A DNA stretch of 34,526 nt from an uncultured Bacteroides sp. GTDB taxonomy: Bacteria > Bacteroidota > Bacteroidia > Bacteroidales > Bacteroidaceae. Positions 16,873-25,455 of this stretch are shown piece after piece. Location of the stretch: the NCBI GenBank assembly GCA_900556845.1, contig USQO01000013.1:1-34526 (forward strand), given 5' to 3'. The notes below the pieces were generated by a model. It was not told the origin of the DNA. It did no database searches and worked only from the letters and a program-made list of their open reading frames with translations. Position numbers and translations under genes: made by a program. Each line of letters opens with the position of its first letter. Position 1 is the first letter of the stretch.

Positions 16873-17586
16873 TTAAAGAAGGCAATTTTTATATTCTTCA
16901 ATTGTTTTTTTAAGTCCCAAATATAAAGCATCACTAATCAAGGCATGGCCGATAGACACCTCATCCAACCATGGAATATTATCGTGAAAAAATTTCAAGT
17001 TTTCCAGACTCAAATCATGTCCGGCATTCAACCCCATTCCTAACTTACGTATAACAGTAGCAGCCTCTATAAACGGAGCAATCGCAGCATCACGATTCTT
17101 TATATACTGAGAAGCATAAGGTTCGGTATACAATTCTACACGATCAGCACCAGCTTTAGCTGCATATTCAATCATCTCTACATCCGCACCAACAAAAATA
17201 GAGGTACGAATACCAGCCCTTCCAAATTCTTCCATCAGTTCACTTAAAAAGGAGAAGTTTGTTTTCGTATTCCATCCTGCATTTGATGTTATCTGGTCCG
17301 GTTTATCCGGCACCAAAGTGACCTGATGCGGTTTAACTTTCAAAACCAGATCAATAAAACTAGAGCAAGGATAACCCTCGATATTAAACTCTGTTTTCAA
17401 CAATGGACGAAGCGCATATACATCGGAATAACGAATGTGACGTTCATCTGGACGTGGATGTACCGTAATGCCCTCAGCCCCAAAAGCTTCACAATCCTGT
17501 GCAACTTTTTCTACATTGGGAGTATTGCCCCCTCTGGCATTTCTCAATGTAGCCACCTTGTTTATATTAACGCTTAATTTAGTCAT
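16873..17586 (-). CDS. pdxJ: Pyridoxine 5'-phosphate synthase
   Basis: The 237-residue TIM-barrel enzyme condenses 1-deoxyxylulose 5-phosphate with 3-amino-2-oxopropyl phosphate to make pyridoxine 5'-phosphate in the DXP-dependent vitamin B6 route. SVNINKVATLRNARG at the N-terminus, the ITVHPRPDERHI segment with the catalytic-region His, RVELYTEPYA and the late AGHDL motif are all typical. It is the first gene of the exbBD-tonB operon and divergent from nadK. Confidence 0.95.
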   Translation of the reverse strand: MTKLSVNINKVATLRNARGGNTPNVEKVAQDCEAFGAEGITVHPRPDERHIRYSDVYALRPLLKTEFNIEGYPCSSFIDLVLKVKPHQVTLVPDKPDQITSNAGWNTKTNFSFLSELMEEFGRAGIRTSIFVGADVEMIEYAAKAGADRVELYTEPYASQYIKNRDAAIAPFIEAATVIRKLGMGLNAGHDLSLENLKFFHDNIPWLDEVSIGHALISDALYLGLKKTIEEYKNCLL

Positions 17587-17722
17587 ATTGCTTATATTTT
17601 GTCTATATTTGCATATTCAATGTGCAAAGTTAGCAGGTTTTGTCAAATAGGCATACATTTGCTACGCAAAGATAATAAAAAAGAAAGAAAAATCATTTAC
17701 TCCATCAAAACGAACAGATACG
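17587..17722. promoter_or_regulatory. Divergent promoter region pdxJ/nadK
   Basis: This 136-nt AT-rich spacer must hold promoters for both operons. Plus-strand TATATTTG (17604-17611) and TACATTTG (17654-17661) and minus-strand TATCTTTG (17674 to 17667) all fit the -7 consensus. None has a clean TTTG at the expected distance, so I cannot choose among them. Confidence 0.45.
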
Positions 17723-18601
17723 ATGCAGAAAACCAGATTCGCCCTTTTCGGAAATACCTATCAGGCACACAAATCGGCCCATGTGGTGCGCTTACTTGAG
17801 ATACTCCGTAAGCGTAACGCAGAGATTTGCATTAACAACGAATTCTATGAATTTCTTAAGCTAAATAAATTCATCAATCTTTCGGACATGCAAGTCTTTC
17901 AAGGGAATAACTTTAATGCCAATATGGCAATCAGCATTGGTGGAGATGGAACTTTCCTGAAAGCTGCAAGCATTGTCGGTAAAAAAGAGATTCCCATTCT
18001 AGGCATCAATACGGGAAGACTTGGGTTCCTTGCCGATATTACTCCTGAAGAAATGGAAGAAGCATTCGATGAAATTTATCACGGACAATATCAGGCTGAA
18101 GCTAGAAGGGTTTTACAAGTGGAGAGTAATAAACAACCCTTGAAAGGGTATCCTTATGGCCTCAATGAAATTGCCGTATTGAAAAGAGACAGCTCTTCAA
18201 TGATTTCCATACAAGCCTATATCAACGGGAATCCGCTGAACCGATACCAAGCCGACGGACTAATAATATCAACTCCGACAGGTTCAACAGGATATTCACT
18301 CAGTGTCGGTGGCCCGATTTTAGTTCCCCAAAGCGGAACAATTGCGATTACTGCTGTAGCTCCACATAGTCTCAATGCCCGTCCCATCGTTATCCGAGAT
18401 GATTGGGAAATTACGCTTGATGTAGAAAGCCGAAGCCACAACTTCTTAGTAGCTATTGACGGAAGAAGTGAAACTTGCAAAGAAGGTACCCGACTGACCA
18501 TCCGGAAAGCTGACTATACCGTAAAAATAGTAAAACGATGCGGACACACGTTTTTTAACACCCTCCGCGATAAAATTATGTGGGGAGCAGACAGCAGATA
18601 A
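17723..18601 (+). CDS. nadK: NAD kinase
   Basis: The 292-residue cytoplasmic enzyme phosphorylates NAD to NADP. The GGDG motif (73-76, with D75), NTGRLGFLAD and the PTGSTGYSLSVGGP segment are all present, and length is normal. The start at 17723 gives the family-typical opening FALFGNTYQ. It is a single plus-strand gene between two minus-strand operons. Its last codons form the left arm of a 12-bp hairpin shared with the convergent catabolic locus. Confidence 0.96.
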   Translation: MQKTRFALFGNTYQAHKSAHVVRLLEILRKRNAEICINNEFYEFLKLNKFINLSDMQVFQGNNFNANMAISIGGDGTFLKAASIVGKKEIPILGINTGRLGFLADITPEEMEEAFDEIYHGQYQAEARRVLQVESNKQPLKGYPYGLNEIAVLKRDSSSMISIQAYINGNPLNRYQADGLIISTPTGSTGYSLSVGGPILVPQSGTIAITAVAPHSLNARPIVIRDDWEITLDVESRSHNFLVAIDGRSETCKEGTRLTIRKADYTVKIVKRCGHTFFNTLRDKIMWGADSR

Positions 18602-18617
18602 TACTCTCCCCACATAA
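18576..18617. terminator. Hairpin at the nadK / catabolic-locus convergent junction
   Basis: A perfect 12-bp stem (18576-18587 with 18606-18617, core ATGTGGGGAG) encloses an 18-nt loop containing the nadK stop codon. On the minus strand it is followed by AATTTTAT, so it probably ends the long catabolic transcript and may also serve nadK. Confidence 0.7.
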
Positions 18618-18627
18618 TAAAGTTATA

Positions 18628-19380
18628 TTATTTCTTCTTAATGGTTACTTCTACCAGAATCGGACGGTGGTCTGACGCAACAGGCTCTTCCAATACACAG
18701 GTTTTCTTTACATTAACTTCATAATTATCCAGATTTCGAGCTACGATATAATCAATTGTCTCATCTGGAGCTGGTGACGGAAAAGTATGCTGACTCATAT
18801 CCGATAAAACTATAAAGTCTTTTTTCAAAGTCTTTATAAAATCAGATTCCGGAGTCGCATTGAAATCTCCAGCCAAAAAGAAAGGTTTATTGGTACCTTT
18901 AGCAAACTTTCGAAGCAATGGCAACGAAGCCATACGGTCTTCCTCTGTTAGCGACAGATGTGTACAACAATAAATATAAGTATCAAATTCGACAAGAATC
19001 ATGGCCCGAGCTTCTTCTCGTCCGGGCAAAGCCATTCTTTCTACACGAATCGGAGTCCTTTTTGCAAGCAAACCGATACCATATTTCCCCCCATCAAAAT
19101 CAATAGCCGGAGCAAAATAAGCCGACATATCAGTAAGCTTAGCTATCTCACCCAATACATATTTATGATTGCTACGATTTGTGACACTATCAACTTCTTG
19201 TAAAGCTACAACATCGGGATCAGCCTTTTTAATCGCATCTGCTATTCTCTGATAACTACAAACGTTATCCATACCCAATCCATTCTTTATATTATACGTC
19301 ATCAAACGCAATGGTTCCTGTGCTTGTACAGTCAAACCGGCAAGCAACAAGGCAGACGCTAAGAAATTCAACTTTTTCAT
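18628..19380 (-). CDS. Secreted endonuclease/exonuclease/phosphatase-family hydrolase
   Basis: The 250-residue protein is counted from ATG 19380 rather than the ATG 18 nt upstream, because this start gives a clean signal peptide (1-20, ending TVQAQ) and is preceded by AAAAGGA. The EEP fold motifs are present: N30 (MTYNIKNG), E62 (LQEVD), D172/N174 (GDFNAT) and D237/H238 (SDHRP). These are metal-dependent phosphodiesterases that include nucleases, sphingomyelinases and sugar-phosphate or inositol phosphatases. Substrate cannot be told from sequence. As the last gene of the glycan locus, 21 nt after the phosphodiesterase gene, it is more likely to act on a phosphodiester in a glycan or lipid than on DNA; that is inference. 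Confidence 0.85.
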   Translation of the reverse strand: MKKLNFLASALLLAGLTVQAQEPLRLMTYNIKNGLGMDNVCSYQRIADAIKKADPDVVALQEVDSVTNRSNHKYVLGEIAKLTDMSAYFAPAIDFDGGKYGIGLLAKRTPIRVERMALPGREEARAMILVEFDTYIYCCTHLSLTEEDRMASLPLLRKFAKGTNKPFFLAGDFNATPESDFIKTLKKDFIVLSDMSQHTFPSPAPDETIDYIVARNLDNYEVNVKKTCVLEEPVASDHRPILVEVTIKKK

Positions 19381-19401
19381 ATATCCTTTTATTTTCAAAT
19401 A

Positions 19402-20628
19402 TTATTTATGCAACCATCTGGTAAGTATTGTACTTGGAGTTTTCACTACAAATTTATAAAATTTAGAAGAAGGGTATTTAGCTAAATCTACGACATATTC
19501 GTTTACTCCTGTATCAACATGTCCAATTTCTATCCACTCATCTTTTCCTCCTACTTTATAATTATTGCTGCATGCCATATAAATCTGAGTATCATCAGTG
19601 CAGCTATCACATTTCCAACGAAGTGTAACTTGATTATCATAAGGATGAGTGGTCAATTCATAAATATCCGTCGGACCATAAAAAGAAATACCATCTTTTT
19701 CAAAAGCAACATCCTGAGGCATTTTAAAGTCCATAAATTTGCATACAGAAGGAAGAATATCCACTAATGATAACGTCGGACGACTAAACTGAGCATTTAA
19801 CGACTTAATATTGGTAGAAATCCAGACACCGCGTTCACGCATAGATTGTCCTCCATGATGGTGTCCGCTTTCACCACGCCCATGATCTGTTGTAATAATA
19901 ACCATCCATTCCTCATCAAAGTGTTTCTCTCTATATTTAACAGCTGTCCATATCTGTTCTATCAATCCATCTGTTTTCCGTACATATTGATCCATAAAAG
20001 CTCCATCACCATAAATATGAAAACCAGAATCCGTATACCATAAATAGACCCAGCTCAAATCGGGTGCTTCTTTACGGATACATGAAGCAGCTTCCTTACA
20101 GACAACTGAGTCAATATCAAAAATATGTAATTCGTCTGCTTTTTTCTTGAAATGCTCTGAATCCATTTCATAACCATCATATACATAATCAATTTTCAAG
20201 TTATCAGTTTCTGGTTTACCCTCTCCAATCAAAACGGTCCGGTTATCGGTCCAACTTGAAAACAAAGCCGTTTTATAATCTTTATCCTGTTCTTTCGCTA
20301 TTCTGAATAAAGACCAATAGTTATAATTAGGCTTCAGGTTAGAATTACCATCCACATTATGTTTGTTCATCCATGTTCCCGTCAATATATTCATATAACC
20401 GATAGCTGAAATAGTAGGAGTTTGTGAATACCCTCCCACTTCACCACCTGTATATGCACGCGAATATCCTCCGGATGCCGCAATTTCAAAAATAGTTTTC
20501 GACCGTACCCGTTCTACATAATCAGCCGGAATCCCATCTAAAACTACATATACAACTTTACGCTGTTTAGCATACCCCCCTTGTATACCCAATAAAGCCA
20601 CAATCAGGCTTAACAATAATGTTTTCAT
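19402..20628 (-). CDS. Secreted alkaline-phosphatase-superfamily phosphodiesterase
   Basis: The 408-residue protein is started at ATG 20628; the in-frame codon two positions earlier is TTG. A signal peptide (about 1-20) is followed by a type I phosphodiesterase/nucleotide pyrophosphatase-like domain (about 24-310). Metal-site residues include D31 (VLDGIP), the nucleophile region T70-T72 (SQTPTIS), a DSGFHIYGDG segment, D248-H249 (TTDHGRGESG) and the HHH run at 256-258. There is no sulfatase CxPSR motif, which argues against an arylsulfatase. The C-terminal part (about 325-408) looks like a beta-sandwich module. It sits between GH95 and EEP genes with short spacers. It may remove a phosphate-linked group from the glycan target; the substrate is unknown. 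Confidence 0.8.
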   Translation of the reverse strand: MKTLLLSLIVALLGIQGGYAKQRKVVYVVLDGIPADYVERVRSKTIFEIAASGGYSRAYTGGEVGGYSQTPTISAIGYMNILTGTWMNKHNVDGNSNLKPNYNYWSLFRIAKEQDKDYKTALFSSWTDNRTVLIGEGKPETDNLKIDYVYDGYEMDSEHFKKKADELHIFDIDSVVCKEAASCIRKEAPDLSWVYLWYTDSGFHIYGDGAFMDQYVRKTDGLIEQIWTAVKYREKHFDEEWMVIITTDHGRGESGHHHGGQSMRERGVWISTNIKSLNAQFSRPTLSLVDILPSVCKFMDFKMPQDVAFEKDGISFYGPTDIYELTTHPYDNQVTLRWKCDSCTDDTQIYMACSNNYKVGGKDEWIEIGHVDTGVNEYVVDLAKYPSSKFYKFVVKTPSTILTRWLHK

Positions 20629-20638
20629 AATCAAGATA

Positions 20639-23023
20639 TTATTTCAATGAAACTGTTTTAAAATGTACATTCGAAAATTCTTTCTGCTTCCAAAAAACAA
20701 ACGGATTCTTTTTCCCTTTCGGAACATATACCGTAACAGAATCTGGAACTCCATGCGTCCACTTCATATCAACCAAATATCCGCCACGCAATTGGATACC
20801 CTTAATCTGACCTTCCGGCCATTCTACTGGCAACGCAGGAAGCAAATATATATTATCGTCTATTGTCTGTACCAACATTTCGGCAAAGACTCCGGAAGTA
20901 GCCATAATTGCATCCACCATAAAATAACCAGATTGGTTCGAACCCATATTTTCATAACCACTATTCCTTATCATTGTATTAAAGGCATCGATAGCACGGT
21001 TTCCATCACCCAGTCTGCTCCATAATGCGGTTCGCCATATCATAGACCAATTACCACCCGCATGCGGCCATCGATCACCAAAGGTTCCATATCCCCTCAA
21101 TAATAAAGAATTCCGTACAGCTTCTGCCAAATCCGGAGTTTTCTGTACTGAAATCAAATTACCAGGATACATGCCATACAAATGTGCTATATGTCTATGA
21201 TGATCACGAGGGTTATCTACATCTTCTATCCATTCCTGCAACTGACCGTACTTTCCTATTTTAAAAGGCTGCATCCGGTCCATAGTACGCTGTATTTGTT
21301 GGTACATTTGCTCGTCTTCGCCTAATACTTTCATTGCTTTACATACATCCGAAAATAAATTTTTCACCATCGTAATATCCTGAAAAGCCGGAACTGTATA
21401 TATTTTATTTCCCGATTCACCATTAACCGTTGTATACGGAACAAATGTTCCATTATCAACTTGTATGCCATGTTCTGCTGAAATAGAAGGAATAACCATC
21501 AAATAGCCGTCTTTTTCTACCAGGTTTTCCAACCAGAACCGGGCAGCTTCTTTCATTATAGGATAAACTTCCTTCAAATATGCTTTATCCTGCGTATACT
21601 CATAGTGTTCCCACAAATGACGGCAATGCCAAGCTGCACCACATGGATAAAGCCCCCATAAAATATCACTGCCGGGACATGTGTATCCCCAAATATCACC
21701 CGTTGCATTGCTGACCCAACCTTGAGTACCATAATAAGCTTTTGCTGTTTTTCTTCCTGAAGGTACTAGGCCTTTTATCCAGTTGATATACGCCATTTCA
21801 CACTCTTCCAGTCTGGTCGCTCCGCAGGACCAGTACATTTCCTGCAAATTAATATTGCTCTGATAGTTACCATTCCAAGCAGCTCTTTCAGCAGCATTCC
21901 ACACTCCTTGTAAATTAGAAGGTAATGTATTGGCACGAGATGCAGAAATAATCATGTAACGTCCGAAATTAAACCAGAGGGCTTTCAGTTTACTGTCATC
22001 TGTTATCCCTTTTTTCAGCTGCATTATGCGTTGGTCGGTAGGCAACTGTTCCAACTTTTTATCACCAGTCAAATCAAATTCAACCCTATTAAATAATCGC
22101 TGATAATCTGCCAAATGATTTTTCCACAATTCTGAGTATCCAATTTTACGAACAGCCGTCATAACATCAGCCGTCGTTTTATCCGGATTTACTCCCTTAT
22201 AGTCAGGGACTCCACAAAGATATTCTGTATCAACCGTATAATACAACTTTACTTCATTCGCCTTATTTACAGACAACTTATGGTCTTTAAAGTCTACCCT
22301 TCCTCCATCTGTATCTATCCACATCCGGACGGTATACTTCATATTATTATCTGCAATTTCACCTTGCACTATCCACTCTTTTTGGTTTGTAAATTCTTCT
22401 TTCAATACTTTATGAGTGAAAACATGTTCTATATCAAGAGTCAATTGCTCAGGTCGATCTGCCGTAAGCCGAATTACCATTACCTTATTGGGATAATTAC
22501 AGAAATAGGAACGACGATATTGTGTATCACCACATGTATATTCCACAAATCCGAAACCATCCCCCAATTCCAATCCCCTTCGGTAATGAGTCACAGAATC
22601 AGTCTGATTTCTAAATTTGAACGATAAACGTCCGACATTCGAGAAATAGCCATACCCTTTCATATCACAGGTCAGATAACGAGCGGTCATTTTATCTGCC
22701 TCCGCATAATTACCTTTCAATATATTACTGCGAATTTCTGATATGATGTTCTTACCACCAGGCTGTTCTCCATTGCCAAGGTGAATTGTCTTACCCGGTC
22801 TTCCAGTCCAAAAAGTTTCCTCAGCTATATCCAACCACTCTTCCGTTATACCACCATAAAATGAAGCACCCATATAACCATTACCAATATGTAATGCTTG
22901 CGTATTCCAATCCTTAGCAGGCTCTGTATACCAAACCGTTTTATCAGGAGTGATAGACAAGTCTTGCGCAAAGACACTTATAGGTAAAAGTGTCCCTAAC
23001 AATAATGCTTTTACTATTCTCAT
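20639..23023 (-). CDS. GH95 family glycoside hydrolase (alpha-L-fucosidase or alpha-L-galactosidase)
   Basis: The 794-residue protein has a signal peptide (about 1-19, ending SVFAQ), an N-terminal beta-sandwich opening WYTEPAKDWNTQALHIGNGYMGA, an (alpha/alpha)6 barrel and a short C-terminal domain. Key GH95 positions are present: N390 and N392 (SNINLQEMYW), E517 (SISAEHG) and D673 (RLGDGN), matching by pattern the Asn-x-Asn, acid Glu and Asp of the characterised 1,2-alpha-L-fucosidase AfcA. The usual SPEN around the Glu is replaced by SAEH, and the late QIDGNFG motif is not preserved. It may therefore differ in specificity from classical fucosidases. It lies 20 nt after the GH89 gene. Confidence 0.85.
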   Translation of the reverse strand: MRIVKALLLGTLLPISVFAQDLSITPDKTVWYTEPAKDWNTQALHIGNGYMGASFYGGITEEWLDIAEETFWTGRPGKTIHLGNGEQPGGKNIISEIRSNILKGNYAEADKMTARYLTCDMKGYGYFSNVGRLSFKFRNQTDSVTHYRRGLELGDGFGFVEYTCGDTQYRRSYFCNYPNKVMVIRLTADRPEQLTLDIEHVFTHKVLKEEFTNQKEWIVQGEIADNNMKYTVRMWIDTDGGRVDFKDHKLSVNKANEVKLYYTVDTEYLCGVPDYKGVNPDKTTADVMTAVRKIGYSELWKNHLADYQRLFNRVEFDLTGDKKLEQLPTDQRIMQLKKGITDDSKLKALWFNFGRYMIISASRANTLPSNLQGVWNAAERAAWNGNYQSNINLQEMYWSCGATRLEECEMAYINWIKGLVPSGRKTAKAYYGTQGWVSNATGDIWGYTCPGSDILWGLYPCGAAWHCRHLWEHYEYTQDKAYLKEVYPIMKEAARFWLENLVEKDGYLMVIPSISAEHGIQVDNGTFVPYTTVNGESGNKIYTVPAFQDITMVKNLFSDVCKAMKVLGEDEQMYQQIQRTMDRMQPFKIGKYGQLQEWIEDVDNPRDHHRHIAHLYGMYPGNLISVQKTPDLAEAVRNSLLLRGYGTFGDRWPHAGGNWSMIWRTALWSRLGDGNRAIDAFNTMIRNSGYENMGSNQSGYFMVDAIMATSGVFAEMLVQTIDDNIYLLPALPVEWPEGQIKGIQLRGGYLVDMKWTHGVPDSVTVYVPKGKKNPFVFWKQKEFSNVHFKTVSLK

Positions 23024-23043
23024 AAATATTTAACGATATAATA

Positions 23044-25317
23044 TTATTTCTCTCCGAAATTTTCAACAAAATCCTTCAAATGAACCTTATCAACCTTTAT
23101 TTCATCCCCATAATATTCATTTGCCAATTTTGTATATTTATCATACAACATAGTAACTATTTCTATTTCATCACCTTTCGTAATCGGATTTCTTGCCTTA
23201 CCGGAAGCCGCAACAAAATTCAATTCCCAATCGGCCAACTTGTCATAAAATTCATTTGCTCTAAATGCCTCTCTGCCATAAATTTGAGGTAATCCTTCTT
23301 CTTTATAAACACGTCCTTCCTTCAAGCAATCCGACAACATAGAATAAAACATCTCCCATCGCTTCAGATAATAATTTTCGATTAGTCCAGTCCATTCTCT
23401 CCATGAATAATCAAAAATATGAGAATCACCATCTGCCCCCCAAATTGTTACTAGAGATGAAGCATCCCGTTCCAGCAAATCCTTTTCTTCTTCTGTATCT
23501 CCCCAGGAACGCGCCTGAGTTATCCATTTATCAAAATTAAATTCACTGCGGGTTCGTAATAACATATCTACATCTTTCAGCAGCTCCAAAAAGCGTGCAC
23601 TATGCAACTCAAAAGCAGCCTTATCTCTTTTCTTAAAAGCTTCCGCTGCTTTTTTATTGATAACCTGTCCTAAATTAGTCATCATCTGTCTTTGCACATC
23701 CACTATATCAAAACGATATGCATCTGATAATTGCAAACTATCAACATCTTTCAAAAGCAACTCCTGAGCCTTTATCACCAATGAAGGAGGATAAGGAATT
23801 CCTAAACCTGCATTAGGACCTGATTTTTTCACATCTACAGCTGGTCGGGCAGCAATGATAGAACTGAGTTCTGTTCCATTTGTACCTGGACGGTAAGGCC
23901 CTTCAAGCAAACACATCCAAGCGGCATGAGAATGTTCTGAAGGAAAACCATAACGACGCTCCACATAGTGACGAAGCCATTGATTCAAATCGACTTCACC
24001 TTTATGTAAAGGCATTTCAAAGGCCAATTCATAATAAACAGGATTTTGTTCAATAGACTCCATAAACAAGCCACTACCACAAACATTTGGTGATTTTTTC
24101 ACTGCTTGCTCATACTGATTACTAGCAAGCAATCGTAAATCACCATGCATATTGATACGTCCTCCAAAATTATGCAGATTTCCAGCAACAACCGGATATT
24201 CCCAACATGTATTGACCTGTTGACTACGCCCCCCATTTAAATCTAATATCAACAAGTGTTCTTTTGAAACTGCCTTGACGATAGGTTCACGCAAACTCCA
24301 TGCCTGCATTGCCCATATCGAACCTGGATCAAAATCCTGTAAAAGTTTACTAATGGTCTGTCCTACCGCCGATAAATATTCCGGAGTATCTACAGGAGGA
24401 GTACTTTCATGAAATGGGTCCGCAGCATAAACGCCATATGCTCCAAACAATTTCTTTTCTTCCTCTAAAAAATCACGTCCCAAAATAAGAAACAAAGAGT
24501 CTGTAGGGTCTAATTGTGCCGCCCCGTCAAATCCACACCATGAAGATTGTTGTTGAATTTTTGCATCAGGATATTTCTCCTTCAATTCTCTCGGGACATA
24601 TCCGGAGAAACCTTGTTGAATAGGTTGCATTCCCAATTCTATCTCCCGATTGATAATTTGTCTGCCTAAAACAATATGCTTGTCTATCCAAGACTTGGGT
24701 AAAGGACCACCATAGCTTTGCAGATTCTGCATCCATTGCCATGCAAAATGTCCCGGACCCACTAAAAAGCTCCTTGCTTCTTCATCTGTGAAACGATGTT
24801 TCAGCAAAGTGTTATACCACACGGCCTCCAAGCCAACAACAGAAAGCGGCATATTAATAGAGTTCATGGCCATATAGTCTATTTCACGTTGCCAACGTTC
24901 CCAATCCCACCATGCTGCAGAATAGCTCACCGTACAATAGTTCATATAAACACGATATTTACCATTAATCGTATTACGAATATCTTCCTTTGGAAGAGGC
25001 AATTTCTCTGGAAGATTCAAATTATCACCTAACCAGGAGACATGAGCATTACATGTATACTTTAAATACTGATTATACGCTGTAGCCAATGAAACCGGAT
25101 TATTGCCACGCAATATAATTTTATCACCAACTGAAGATATTTCATATACATCCGAGCTATCTGCTGCAGGAGGTATCAATTCCAATTTAAACTGATTACT
25201 ATAACCTGGAGTTACCCGCTCTATCAAATCATAAGCAGCCTGAAGCTGAGGATTACGATGGCAACTGCAACACAGTATTACCAAACTTAAGCATAAACCT
25301 AAAAACGCATTTTTCAT
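23044..25317 (-). CDS. GH89 alpha-N-acetylglucosaminidase
   Basis: The 757-residue protein resembles NAGLU (alpha-N-acetylglucosaminidase). The N-terminal signal ends in Cys-rich CCSC (C19 the likely lipidated residue). A small N-terminal domain (about 25-110) is followed by the catalytic barrel opening YRVYMNYCTVSYSAAWWDWERW. Probable catalytic residues are E304 (ADPFHES) and E420 (GLFMESIEQNP). Their spacing of 116 is close to that of the Clostridium perfringens enzyme (E483 and E601, by memory). A helical C-terminal domain completes the family layout. It should release terminal alpha-linked GlcNAc, as on gastric mucin O-glycans or heparan-type chains. The gene is 138 nt downstream of the GH2 gene. 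Confidence 0.92.
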   Translation of the reverse strand: MKNAFLGLCLSLVILCCSCHRNPQLQAAYDLIERVTPGYSNQFKLELIPPAADSSDVYEISSVGDKIILRGNNPVSLATAYNQYLKYTCNAHVSWLGDNLNLPEKLPLPKEDIRNTINGKYRVYMNYCTVSYSAAWWDWERWQREIDYMAMNSINMPLSVVGLEAVWYNTLLKHRFTDEEARSFLVGPGHFAWQWMQNLQSYGGPLPKSWIDKHIVLGRQIINREIELGMQPIQQGFSGYVPRELKEKYPDAKIQQQSSWCGFDGAAQLDPTDSLFLILGRDFLEEEKKLFGAYGVYAADPFHESTPPVDTPEYLSAVGQTISKLLQDFDPGSIWAMQAWSLREPIVKAVSKEHLLILDLNGGRSQQVNTCWEYPVVAGNLHNFGGRINMHGDLRLLASNQYEQAVKKSPNVCGSGLFMESIEQNPVYYELAFEMPLHKGEVDLNQWLRHYVERRYGFPSEHSHAAWMCLLEGPYRPGTNGTELSSIIAARPAVDVKKSGPNAGLGIPYPPSLVIKAQELLLKDVDSLQLSDAYRFDIVDVQRQMMTNLGQVINKKAAEAFKKRDKAAFELHSARFLELLKDVDMLLRTRSEFNFDKWITQARSWGDTEEEKDLLERDASSLVTIWGADGDSHIFDYSWREWTGLIENYYLKRWEMFYSMLSDCLKEGRVYKEEGLPQIYGREAFRANEFYDKLADWELNFVAASGKARNPITKGDEIEIVTMLYDKYTKLANEYYGDEIKVDKVHLKDFVENFGEK

Positions 25318-25383
25318 ATCTGTAAATTCCTATTAGATTAAAAAGTTTTCAAAGCATCACTAAAGTATAAAATACCCAACAAA

Positions 25384-25426
25384 ATAAATAGCAAAAGCCA
25401 ATTAACTCATAAAGAATTAATCGGCT
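25384..25426 (-). terminator. Hairpin between the GH2 and GH89 genes
   Basis: In the minus-strand transcript AGCCGATTAA and TTAATTGGCT (25426-25417 with 25405-25396) form a 10-bp stem with one G-U pair and an 11-nt loop. A T-rich run follows (TTTTGCTATTTATTTT). It may end or attenuate the upstream half of the locus, in the longest spacer between its genes. Confidence 0.5.
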
Positions 25427-25455
25427 CTATGCCATTCAATCCAAATACAATTGTA

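Noticed and set aside
19402..20628. A possible arylsulfatase in the glycan locus.
   Set aside because: The sulfatase signature CxPSR is missing; the motifs fit a phosphodiesterase/pyrophosphatase instead.
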